Origin: Malachius bipustulatus
Taxonomy: Eukaryota; Arthropoda; Insecta; Coleoptera; Melyridae
Direction of reading: 5' to 3'
Assembly: GCA_910589415.1 (NCBI GenBank)
Contig: OU342635.1
Coordinates: forward strand, 4,154,001 to 4,218,000
DNA: 64,000 bases
Below the pieces are notes generated by a model. The model made no database searches. It was not told the DNA's origin and saw only the letters and a list, made by a program, of their open reading frames with translations. Made by a program: the position numbers and the translations under genes. Below, in pieces: positions 27,100 through 39,300 of this stretch (the first letter of the stretch is position 1; each line of letters opens with the position of its first letter).

Positions 27100-29170
27100 T
27101 TTTGGGGTTGGAACCTCCGTATATCAACCGCTCCTGTAAGTACGAATCAGTGGCTTAATTGGAAGTATGATACAAGATGAACTCGCTGAGGTACCCCTAA
27201 TTGCACTTAAGCGTATTTTCGTTTGTCCTAATCATTTATCTGAATCTCATAGTGCTCCAAAACTACTACTGAGATGTACTTATTTAATAATAATTAACTA
27301 TACATAATATTTTATAAATGATCACTCGGTTATAACGTGCATTAATATCTATGGATGGTTCTTGAGGTCCCCCAATTGCTGCTAAAAAAAAATTACAAGA
27401 ACGACTAGTGACGTTGCTCTATTGTCCGGGTTTCATTATAAATTTTAGTTACATAGTTACAAACTATATTTAAATACAAAAGTAACCAAGCTGAAATTGA
27501 ACTTTAAATTAAAAGCATTATTAGTCCCTTGTGGTTCATTACAAATGACAACTTTGAAATGGACGGACATTAAATAAATTCAAATTACGAAGTAAATAGA
27601 GGAAGGACAATGTTTATTATAGTACTTTGAATGAAATCGCGCAGCAAACATCAATTAATTATACAGATTATAACTTTCTCACTTATGTTTTCACCAGTCA
27701 TGCCACATTATCATCCAATGGGATTCAAATGAGTTCCTTCAATGAATCACTTGCGTTCCCCAGAGTTCTGACTGGCACAGTCCGGACTCCGGAGCTGTGA
27801 AGGGAACAATAAAGGGCTATATACCCACCATGTAATTTCACTGCCTGAACCCTAGAACCCTGCGAGCACAGAAGCGAAGATCGGAAGTCGGCAGCTTTGC
27901 CACATCTCCCTTAATCCGGAACGGCACGATTACAGGTTGTCGGGGAAAATATTCCAGTTCATTACAGGGATCCCTTCCCTGTTTCTAGGCAAGGAGGTAA
28001 GACATGGCAAGGACTCGAGCCTTCGGAGAAGGCAGGACTTGATTATATACAGGTAAAGGTCAGAACCAGGCTCTCGTAGTATTCCAGGGACTAAATGCTC
28101 ATTTCACCCTTAGGGTTAAACAATTCAACCGTTTGGAATAGAGTGCCTTCTCATGATGGAATGCGTAGAAAATATGCCGATTAAGGCCTCTGATAGAATT
28201 CTCCCGAACATCTAGAGGGCTTCTCAAATACAGATTTGCTTTTGACAATTAATTTAGGGCGGTTACGAAATTTCCGTCGAATGTTCTCTATTGATTTTAT
28301 TAAAATTGCTTCAGAATTACTTTGAACATGTCATAAGCAAACTAACAGTAAGCGGGAATAGAATAGAAACTTAACTCACGACTCTCTAATAAATGATTTG
28401 TGCTTATAACGGTGGAAATTTTGATTTGATTAGAAAAAAAGCGTATTCAGCTCGTCGAGAATGGCTATTATTCACTTGGATGAAGTCCGTTTCTTTTCTT
28501 TTAATACACATTGACCAAAAATGATTACAGCGTAAAAGTCGAGGTAGTTTTTTTTAATAAAAATTACCGAGCCTCGAATCCCCCCTTGAAGTTCCAGCAC
28601 GTTGACGATTCCATTTTCTCTAAAACTGGCTTCATTGATCCGTAAGATTTTATGCTCGCAGACATTCGGATCTCCATTCATGGGAATTAGCAGACATTTA
28701 CAGGAGCGTATCCGCCTTTCAAAGTCACCTGGATGGAGCCATTGAACGGGCTATGGAGACGACCCTAGAGAGACCCCTATAAAGTTTCCCCAATATGCTG
28801 GGCTGCGAGATATGAAGTTCTTGAAATGTGTTCTTTGTTCTATTTAGGTCAACCGATTCCAGAACATTATACCTTGGATTTTGTTGATAAAGGCTTGATT
28901 TCTCTAATTCCCTAGAGTAACGACGTGGTTGAATGAACACTCGAAAGCGTCTCTATGAGAAAAGATTCCCGTAGGTACGCTTAATTGTTAATTTTTCTGT
29001 TCGCATGGCGAGGGTTATCATTACGCTCGTGATGATTACCTTCTCATATTTAGGTTTATTGTGTAAGACAATTTTAGCAGGCTTTGGAAAAAATTATGTC
29101 TGATATTGAATTTGTAAGATTGTATTGTTTGTATTTGTATCTTTGAGGGTGATCTAGTTACTGCGACCTA
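27100..29170. other. non-coding stretch
   Basis: No gene family recognised on either strand. Between about 27750 and 28100 the sequence is richer in G+C than its surroundings but has no long frame. A partial dispersed repeat lies at 28443-28480. Confidence 0.5.
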
Positions 29171-29175
29171 AAAGA

Positions 29176-31069
29176 TCTATTGTATCCCCTCTACTGTGCT
29201 TCGCCTGGTGTGGAATCCCTTTAGTGAAGCACCCTCTCCAAGTCCGTTTCCCTGAGAAACTTCAGAATTTTGAGAGGATCAAGGTCGGGTAAATTCCCGG
29301 CCTCTACCTGGTGGTGGCCCAGAATATTACTTCTTTTGAGTTCTATCGCATCGCAGTTGAGCAGTAGGTGACGTGGTGTCTCGTCTCCTTTCCCGCTCAG
29401 TGTTCTGAGACGTTCCTTGCTGAGGTTGAAGAGTATCTTCGACCTCTCTCGGTTAAAATTTTCGAAAAGTTCTTTGGCTTGTCTCAACCCTGAGAGGTCC
29501 CTCCAATGGGTTTCTCTCAGTTTTTCTTCTTCATTTTGGAGTTCTGCCTTGAAGAAAGTATCTTCGAAGCCACAGAATGGTTCTGGTCCTATGAAGGGTG
29601 TCGATGCTTCTTTTCTTGCCAATGAGTGGGCACGTTCGTTTCCCTCGATTCCGGAATGGCCCGGTATCCACTTGAGGTGAATTTTATTTTCCTTGCTGAT
29701 AATCGAAGAGCTCAGCGCGTCTTTATGGCTGGTTGACTATCCGTCAATGTTTCTATTTCATTGTTTTTGTAGTTTCTGTCGAGGTTTATTTGGGCACACA
29801 CTTCTATTGGTTGTAATTCCGCTTGTAGTATGGTTGGGGATTTTCCCATTGGTTTGGAGTACATGGTGCGTGGCCCATAGATTCCTGCCCCGGTTTCCTC
29901 AACGGTTTTAGAGCCGTCTGAGTACCATTTGATCATATCTTCTTTGAGAGTACAGTTGGAGGTATTGTTCCATTCCTCTTTTGTAGACAGTTTCGTGATG
30001 AAGTTTCTCTCTAAACTGAATTTTTTAACAGTTTTATCTTTTGGTAGTGCCAGAAGCCTCTCACAGCCACCCAAGGATCGATCCTCAGTGGCTCGCCGTA
30101 CACTCGTGATTCGTACTCTTGACATCCTAAGTAGAGCTTCTCCAGCTCTTCTCTCTATCACCAAATGTAGTGGTGTCAGATCCAGGATTACTTCCAATGC
30201 AGCGGTTGGGCAGGTTCTCATTGCTCCTGTGATGCAGAGACACACAAGTCTCTGGATCTTCTCAAGTTTTTTCTTTGGTGTTGCTAGCTTAGTTCTTTTG
30301 TACCAAGCAACCGTGATAAAGTACATGATGATAGGTCTCACGAGCATGGTGTACATCCAGCGCAGAATGTGTGGGTTACAGCCCCATGTTCTGCTAGCCA
30401 TTCTCCTGCACGCCATGAGTACGGTAGTGGCTTTACTTACTGCTTTGTCCAGGTGCTGTTTCCATAGTAGTTTTTTGTCTAGTGTTACTCCTAGAAATTT
30501 AACTTCTTCCTTCCATTCTAAATCCACTTCGCTCCTTGGCTTTGAGTTTAGGAAGCTTCAGTCTTCTTGTGAATGGTACAAGTGTTGTTTTTGTAGTGTT
30601 GATGTTTAGTCCTACTTCCTGACACCATTTCGGGGTTATATTTAACCCTTTCTGTATAATGTCGCAGAGAGTACTTTCAAATTTACCTTTGGCCATTATG
30701 ACGATGTCATTGGCCAATGCAGGTAATGCCGTTCTCGGTGAGTAGCCCGAGGTGTTCGTCAACGACCAGACTCCACAGAAGGGGAGATAGCACTCCTCCT
30801 CGTGGGCATCCTATAGTTGTATTTATCTGAATGGTGTTCTTGCCCACATTGGTTTCAACTATTCTTGTAGACAACATGTTCTGAATCCATTTGGATGTTG
30901 TGTTGTTTACTCCTCTTTTTGCTAAGGCTTTCTTGACATCATCGTGCTTTGTAGTGTCGAATGCTCCTTCTATATCAAGGAAGGCGATGGCGATTTCCTT
31001 GTACTCCAGAGTGTCCTGAATCTTTTCAGTTTTGTAAGATTGTAAACAATGAGAATATTTAGTCGACAA
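29176..31069 (-). pseudogene. 5'-truncated R1/LOA-like retrotransposon: RT and RNase H, broken
   Basis: On the - strand, 31069-30707 gives IAIAFLDIEGAFDTTKHDDV and GCPRGGVLSPLLWSLVVDEH (RT motifs A and B). After a frameshift, 30762-30499 gives ALANDIVIMAKGKFES, where the catalytic box reads LAND instead of Y-A-D-D, and VGLNINTTKT. 30527-29712 gives VKFLGVTLDKKLLWKQHLDK, then RNase H (WYSDGSKTVEETGAGIYG, LQAELQPIEVCAQ, TLTDSQPAIK). A third frame (about 29690-29600) has WIPGHSGIEGNERAHSLAR, the His-containing RNase H end. 29622-29221 has FIGPEPFCGFED and a C-terminal tail ending before the 3' UTR near 29176. The frameshifts and catalytic change make it inactive. Confidence 0.88.
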
Positions 31070-33078
31070 TAAATTGTTATTAATTTTGATGCTTTAGTTT
31101 CCCTCGCAATCGGACTTTGGGAGAGGGATCTGTTGAATTCAAAGCACACTACGAGGTCGGTGAATCATGATTTCTTTAAAATGTCACGTGAGACCTGCAA
31201 TTTCTACTTAGTAAAGTAGACCCGCTTCCCAGAAGTTTTCCTAGTGCGCCTTACGTTGGCGTCGATTGACGGGGTTCTTACCTGAACGGGTTTCGCGTTC
31301 TTGGGGTGTAGGGTGCTGCTCTCGGTGTTAAGCTCGCACTAGTAGGGTTATTCGTGATTAAACGCGTCGCCAAGATGCGTGCCGAGGATTTCCATCAAGG
31401 AAGGACTTTTTCTACCGGCTCAACTCGCCTAATAAGTAGACAGGGACGGTGGTTCCAGTTGTTCGATAGATATAACTTTTTGTGTGACGGAATAAATGTT
31501 GACGAAGAAATTTTATTCAGTAATATTTCAAGAATCTGTATCAATCAGATGGATGGGTTGTTTATGATTTTGCTTGAGCTTCAATCAGGAGAGAATTATT
31601 ACCTGAAACGTTTGACTATTTCCTACTCTTAACCCATAATGGTATTTAGTTATTAATTTTAACGTGTCTAACGACACGAGCTTTACGACGCTTAGGTATG
31701 CTCAATGAGGTGATCTGAACGTATTTGCTTTTGTAAGTTTACTAATACAGTTAACCCTACTTGACTGGTTAACTATTTAAACCCGATTATATGTGAACTA
31801 TCGATGTGCTAAGATTCGCCTTTCTACTTCAAAGAGTTTGGGAATTATATAGGTATTGATTAACTGTGTTCATCACATCTCGCTGAACATAAATTGAACA
31901 GCATCTATATGTTAACCAGAAAGCGAATGAAGTTCAATCAGTTAAAGCCAAATGAACGAAGAAAGTTGCTATTTCTGAATTCAAGCCGTTTTTCAATATC
32001 TCGACCCGTTCTTGAAAATGTCTCCTAATGTCCTCTTCTCTTCTAATCAAAATATGTCTTTTTCTGCATGGCTAAAAAAAAACTATCTTAATAGACACGA
32101 AATGCATGTTTCGCTTAAGACTTCATTACTGCCCTCAAGGGTGCCACCGATTAGGGACATGACCGTCTCTATAACTTCTCTTGAAGAGCCTCTATTGCCT
32201 TATCTCCACGTGACGTAACTGTTTCATTGAGTAGTATACTCTACTTTATTACACTTTAACTCCAAATGCCATCGTCATAGCTAATCAGTAGAGTTCCAGA
32301 TTCGGAGGTAGTTCATGAAAACTTAATTTAGTAGTGAGCTCGTATCTCCTAATTAGTCAAGTTCTCGCGCCTGATCCTTGCAGAATTATAAATTTTGAGG
32401 CTCTGTGAAACCCATGAGTTGAGCCCAATACATGAGCGGAAGTTTGCCGCGTACAGGAGTTTGATTATCGCAAGATAGTTTAGGTCTAGTTTCATAGAAG
32501 ATGCAATAAACAACAAGTAGATCCTCGGATACATAACGAATCAGCAGATTCTGCATATAATTATATAGTATAACGTTACGGTATAATAACTTGTTGCTGA
32601 TGGAGTTTGCCTCGACTACAACTATTGTGAGTGTATCACTCTTGCTGCCTTAGCTTGAGCATTTAAAACCTCTCGTACTGATGGCTTATTCGCATTCAAT
32701 AACTTTGATATAAACGGAAACTTGTGAGTACACCCATTTAGGATTTTATCGCCAAGGACTTGAAACTACTCCAGAGTTAAACAGCTTCCACCGTTCAGCA
32801 CTGATCTCCACTTCTCTAGAGCCGCGACCACTTGCCTACCAATTGCCGATTTAATGTTCTGCTGCCAAGTTGCCAATTTCCCCGCTCGACAGCGTTCGAA
32901 CCTTCCCAACTTTTGCACTGAAAACTCGCTACGTGAAGTTTGCATTGCGGGGTTGAATTAATTCCAAGTCACGGTTTCCTTATCACCTATCCCAGAACTA
33001 TTGACAGGGATATTTTCTGTAATTAATTAAAAATTAATTTATTACGTGCATTTTAAAGGGTCTTCCTCTTTGTTCCAG
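31070..33078. other. region upstream of the RGS7-like gene
   Basis: No supported gene. A 92-residue + frame at 31354-31632 (MIKRVAKMRAEDFHQGRTFS) matches nothing I recognise. The promoter or further 5' exons of the RGS7-like gene may lie here or further left, but no TATA or initiator arrangement could be assigned. Confidence 0.4.
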
Positions 33079-33309
33079 TGACCGTGTCCCCAGGTCCCCA
33101 CAGCGGTAGTGACATGTTGGAGGGGTGAGGGCAGGAGGGGGCGCGATGGGGCGGGGGCGCAGCTCGCCCATGGAGCTCGGCTAGGGCCCCCGTGCCGGCC
33201 CCCGCCTACCCCCCCACCGGCCGCCGCCAACCCCACGCAGGGGCGCCCCTCGCACATGGAGCCCGACCACAGAGATCACCGCTGCCATCGCCCCAGCGCC
33301 TTCGACAAG
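33079..33309 (+). CDS. RGS7-like: RGS7-like exon 1: 5'UTR and start, residues 1-18
   Basis: A pyrimidine-rich stretch ending in ttccag lies just before 33079 and a good donor (AAG|gttagt) follows 33309, so this looks like an exon with mostly untranslated GC-rich sequence. The ATG at 33256 opens MEPDHRDHRCHRPSAFDK and ends in phase 0, matching exon 2. The same frame is open upstream from 33082, so a longer proline-rich N-terminus cannot be excluded. The exon is far richer in G+C than its AT-rich surroundings, as expected near a CpG-type promoter. I do not recognise the 18 residues, and exon 2 begins with its own ATG, so this may be one of several alternative 5' exons. Confidence 0.55.
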
Positions 33310-36300
33310 GTTAGTTAATTCTCTTTATATTACTTTTCCCGACTCTGAACTATAGGATATAATAGGATCTCACTGCTCTGTCACTGTCCCATCATTCGGT
33401 CTATATGAATAGCATTGAATTTAGGAAGTATGGTGTTTTAATTAGTTGATTTTGCGTTATTACTGGATATTAAAAAAAACCGTTGAACAATGACAGGATA
33501 CAATTGCGTTATAGCGATAACAGAGCGGAAAATAACACCTATAATGCGATGTGCTGTTTTTTGTTTTCCTAGTGATGCAGTGTTATCAAAGGCATGACAG
33601 CACGTGAGTTCTTCTAAAGACAAAATATATATAGCAAATGCCAGAGTGTGTTCAAAACATTTCATCGTAAGTGAAATGAACTTACGGATGGATATACAAT
33701 AGTAAAGAGATGCCGGCAGATTAAATCGGGAACAATTACAACAGAAAATCTCCTGATTTTTATATAACAACATTTATATACACATATTCTTTATATAAAA
33801 ATTATTTGCCTGATATTTATTACCTTATTACCTTATCCGGTCCTGATACTGTAACGACGAGGACCCCGGCCCGTTGGTCTTTGGCGAAAAGCCACCGTGT
33901 GATCGTCTATTTACCTCTGGGTTTCCCCTAATAGGACCGCTGTGTTTTCCTACGTTGTGTTTACCGTAATTAGCGTAGTCGCCCCTGCTCTTTGATTGAG
34001 GTATGCCAGGATTACTATGGCCGAAACGGATGCGCAAAAGAACCTACTGTGACTCATTGGATCTCGGTTGATTGGGATTTCTTTCGGAAAAGCAGGGAAA
34101 TCTACTGAGACTTGTTGTTAACTGTTGGCTTCCTATCAGATGTCTAAAAGCGAGTGATGAGCGAGAGAATTTGTTTGCAAGGGCGTAAAAGGGTGAAGGG
34201 CGAGAGAGGCTGTGATTTTGCATAGAGAGTACAAAAAAATGGAAAGCGAAGAGAGATCCCTTTCATGCATGTTTCAAACTCAAATCCATTTCGGATTCCA
34301 CTCTTTTGCACACCTGTGCTTTCTTATTATTTCGTTTTGCTTTTTGTTTCGTTTACAGACTACCCGGTATATTGCGGGAATGTCTTATTATTTCGTTTCG
34401 CTTTTGTTTCGGTTACAGACTATCCGGTATATGCGGAAATGTCTGTGTGATTCACCTGTTCAATGATTTTCCTTGCCTAATTTCCTTTTTCTAGTTTTTT
34501 TGGTTTCGTTTCAAGCAACTGCTTGAATTAATTAAAGAATACAACCACTTTGGTTTCAGACGATCCGGGATATTGCGGAAATGTCTGACTCATTACCTAT
34601 TCGAGTACAGGGTTGCCACTTCTCCTTTCTTAAAGTAGTACTTAAAGGGACAGCAGATGCTTGCCTACATCTGCACTAAATAAAAACTCGGACTCTTCGA
34701 AGAATAGGATGATTGAATCATGGGCCGTTTTGTTTACAGATTATTAATTCCTGACCTGGGTCTATTTTTGCTCCTAGCTCTATCTCGATTTCCTATACGT
34801 GAATATGTCGAAGTATTCCTGTTTCCTGCCTAACTTGGTTTATTTTTATTTATCGACGCGATTGCGTAGGTACCTACTGCGGTGCCGCCTAATACCTAGT
34901 TGATTATTGTGTCTGATTTAAAATGGGACCTGCGCTCATGGATTGGGCGAATCTGTTTAATTATTTATTGACGTGGATTTTATTTCGAAGAGAGATCTTC
35001 CCTAATTATTTTCTCAATGGATTTTCCCTAATTTGTGAAGGAAGTTCCTTCAGAATAAGCACTTTGCCACCTGCTAGTGAATTGATTCGAGGAGAATTTG
35101 CCAACTGCGAATATTGAATTGACTCGAGAAGAGATGCAAACTTATTGGATTTCCATGGGAGTTTTTCTAAGGCAGATAACGGAATTTCTAATCGGAGCAC
35201 GCTTATAGCATCATCGCTAGCTGAATTATAAAGTTTGGATGAGGATTGGGCGACCGAGAGTTCGCAAAAAGAGAGCCCTCTCCCGGGTTTACGTCCAAAG
35301 GAAAAGTTAGATGAGGATTCGGCAACCGAGAGTTCGCAAAAAGAGCCCTCTCCCGGGTTTACGTCCAAAGGTAAAGTTAGATGAGGATTGGGCAACCGAG
35401 AGTTCGCAAAAAGAGCCCTCTCCCGGGTTTACGTCCAAAGGTAAAGTTAGATGAGGATTGGGCAACCGAGAGTTCGCAAAAAGAGCCCTCTCCCGGGTTT
35501 ACGTCCAAAGGTAAAGTTAGATGAGGATTGGGCAACCGAGAGTTCGCAAAAAGAGCCCTCTCCCGGGTTTACGTCCAAAGGTAAAGTTAGATGAGGATTG
35601 GGCAACCGAGAGTTCGCAAAAAGAGCCCTCTCCCGGGTGTACGTCCAAAGGTAAAGTTAGATGAGGATTGGGCAACCGAGAGTTCGCAAAAAGAGCCCTC
35701 TCCCGGGTTTACGTCCGAAGGGTTAGGAAGTCAGACTTGACCTGCTCGAAAGCTGATCTCATCTGCCTGGAGCTCCGGTAGGACGTCTGCTTTTATAGAA
35801 GCAGTCGCCCGCCCTCTAAACACCACGCAACAATGAACCTTATTGCCACTGCCTCATGTCGTGATTTGTTTCTTAATCATATCTCATTTGTCTTGAGATT
35901 AGGCGAGTTGACCTCGCGGTTACCTTACTGAATTGTCCCAAACCTGAACTACCCAATTTTCCTTCAAATCGGTCAACGCGTTTAGGTACTTCTCATTGTG
36001 TCTAGCTATTATAATTGCACCGGCTTAACTTTCACTTCGCGTTTTCCCCTACTGGCTTTTCCAGGACCGCAGCGAATTTTCGGTTATTGCAGTTTATTAA
36101 TTCGCCCTATCGATTGGTGTAATTTTCATTATCGTATATATGATACCTAACGAGTTACCATTGTCTCTGCAAAGGCTTATTGTTTAATTCTGATTTCACC
36201 CAGTCTGTATCTTTCCACCCGTTCTTGTATGTAGGTCACCTATTATTCTCCTTCACGCGGACGGAGAGTGTCTCGACACAATGCCTGGCCCTAACATCTG

Positions 36301-39300
36301 GCTCGCCTCCATCCTAGCTCTGCTGGTCGTCGGATGTCTTTTTAAAAGTGCTGGAACTCCGCTAGCTAGAGCGCTTCTATTTTATGAATATTTAATGAGC
36401 TGACGGGATCGTTTACTTGATGTAACGGCGGGTGTTTTTCCTAACAATTTTACCTTTTTGTATTCACGTACCTATATTCTCGCACTGTTTGCTTTTTCGG
36501 TTTGGGCTGATTTAATGAGGGAGGTGGAAATAATTACTTATCATCCTACCTAGGTGCGATCCATTTCAATACCTACCGATGAGATCCTGTTGACGTCAAT
36601 GCGCCGACTTGATGATAATAAGGTCGCCTTATATCTCTTTTTTTGTATAATTTTATCACGATTTTTTGCTGTTAATTTGAATGTGTATCATTGTGAGTGT
36701 TCTATTAAAAGTTGTAAGACCCCAGCTAATAAGTTATAATACGGAGAAACCTCTTACGTCATAGCTTCTACGTTATACAGTTCCAAATGACTTTAATAAG
36801 AAACGGTTAAAGCTACTCAAATCTTGAATCGTGAAATGAATTAATTACTTGCACCCTCTTGACGCAAACTTTCCAAAGTTACTTCGAATAATAAATGTAA
36901 AAAAATATGATAGGTAGTGTCGTCTTGCGTTTCCCACGGCTAATTATTGAAAAAAATATCCAATATCCAATTAAGCGCCGGCAAAAATAGGGCAAAGAAA
37001 GTGTAACAGGATACCTCATTTCTTTTACAGTAAAAGGGCAGTCTTGGAGTTAGTCTGCCAAATCAATCACAGAGTGCCGTCCTTATCTCTTGTCAGTGAG
37101 TTAGAAAAAATATGAAATCTAAAGAGCTTAGAGGAATCCTTAGACAAAGCAAATATGTACTGGAATCCTGACGTCAAGACGTATTACTTATACTAAAAAT
37201 ATATATTTTTATAAGAACATTTTAAAAATAAAATTTGCACTAATTTGCCCATAAAAATATCTGGACTATTACGTTATTTCATAGCCAAAATGTCCAAAAT
37301 GTCATAGTCCTAATGTCTTATAACAATACTTATAATAACACTAATACTTCATTTAAAATTAAATATACCCTCTTGAATTTAAAGTTTATTCAGCATAAAG
37401 TTTTTGTGGTGTACCAAGTCTTGAGAATAAACACTTGGTGTTAAATATTTACGCGGTATAAATGAAATAACGGTAGGACAAAGAAATAAAACACACAACT
37501 TTAAGATGAAAAATAAAAAAAAGTTGTTTATGCCCCAATTAATCGTAGGAAAACAATTCAAACCGAGCAGATACCTAAATAAAATGTGAGCATCATAAAA
37601 CCTCACCGTAATCCAAAATGTGCTATTTAACTGTAGCACTAAAATGTTTACCAGACTCATCTGCTAATTCTTCCCCTGTTGCAGGCTCTCCTTTAATTAT
37701 TGAATTACCAATCTCGCTGTTTCCTGTACCTATACCCGAGTCCGCTCAACAATCTCCTATTCTTGTTTTGTTTTCAATGAGAGGGTTTTAATAATAACCA
37801 GATGATTAGGGATATTTTAATATAATTCTAGAATAAATAATTTCTGTTTAAATAATCACCATAATATGGATTTTCTGATATTGAGATCCCGTTATAAAAA
37901 CGACCAAGATCTCTGCTCCGAATGCTAATTATTGTCCCTGCCTGCTCCTTTTTATAAAAATTACCTCTTTTTACCCCTGCTATAATATACAAAAAGGCAG
38001 AAACTCCTAAAGCTAAAACAGTTACAGTAGAATAATAATAGACGAAACTTATCTTAGGTAAGGTAACTTCCTAACATTGGCCTAATACGTTTATTTTCCA
38101 ATTAGAATTAGCCTGGAGGAAAGTTAGAAATCAGAGTGGGAATTCAGGAGGTGTGGAGTGGAACTTCCGGGAACACTTCATTTCCGATAGTTCAGAAATC
38201 CATTATGAATAAAGGCAGCTCAAGGACTGTGCTCGATTTTACTGCCAGATCCCGAAATCGGCGAATTCTCGTTTGATTCGCTAAAACGGGAAATAACTGA
38301 ATCACTTGGATTAAGTGTGAAAAAACACTCCCCTTTAATCGCTTTTTTCTACTTGTTTTTTATTAGCTACACTTTGCATTTAATAAAAGGTGAATTCTGC
38401 CTGTATTAACGAAAACCTATACATGAATGCACCTTGTAACAGTTTCCATGTACTGTTTTTTCTGTTTTAATTTTAATTCCGTACAATTTTTTTTATTAAC
38501 GAAAATGAACAAAAAAAGTGGGCTTAAAATTCTGCTACAAGTAAACCTTATAACTAAGTAGGTACCTACACTAGAAGAACTCAGTTATGAAATGCTTATT
38601 AACGTAGTTTTAATGGCCTTAAACATTTACTCGCTTTCTATGGTTACTTTCATGAAGGGCGGTTCTTCACAACTGTTGAAGAAGAGAATAAGTGTACACT
38701 ACTTTGTAAGTTGGGCTTTTTCAGAGGGATAGAAACAGCAACAGGTTCAATTAGAATGGATCTGGTTTAAATGTTTTAAATTTGTATGCATACATGCACA
38801 ACTTGAAAACTTAAAGACGATTGCATCATAATTTATTTTTAAATATAATACTTTTTCACTTATTCTGTTATAATTACCGCCATTCGACACAAATTATATA
38901 AGCCTGAAGACCAAAACGACAACGTTTCGCCTTTATTAAGACTCATCAGTTTGCCATATCAGACCTCATAACCTCTTATGGTAGTCGAAGAAAACATTTG
39001 TATTTCTAAACATGAAATCAGATTGTCGTTGTTAAATTAACTGTGGTAATAGAATAAACAAAATCAAACCATGGTGACATCAACAGCGCAAGACTAATTA
39101 TCTGGAAGACGTTACTTTGACCTTTTAAAGATATTTGATAGTCTTAATTACGAACCTGTGTTGTTACATAAGTTAAATCGATACGATTCCAGACGTCCAG
39201 CAAGGCAGCATTGTTTTCATTTCTGGAGAACAATAAACAAACAGTTCAAGTTACCGATGGAAAGTTAAGTTGTTGATGAGTTGAGAACTTTCAGGTATTC

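Noticed and set aside
26860..27139. Three overlapping 65-72-residue frames, and a CRISPR-like look
   Set aside because: They are all translations of the 22-bp tandem repeat. The repeats abut with no unique spacers, so it is not a CRISPR array.
33042..33257. Gly/Pro/Ala-rich - strand frame
   Set aside because: It is the antisense shadow of the GC-rich exon 1 of the RGS7-like gene.
34212..34494. Overlapping hydrophobic frames rich in Phe and Arg
   Set aside because: They are produced by the two-copy 60-bp T-rich repeat.
35006..35395. 129-residue - strand frame with repeated GRKPGRG
   Set aside because: It is the antisense of the 70-bp minisatellite and ends when the period shifts the frame.
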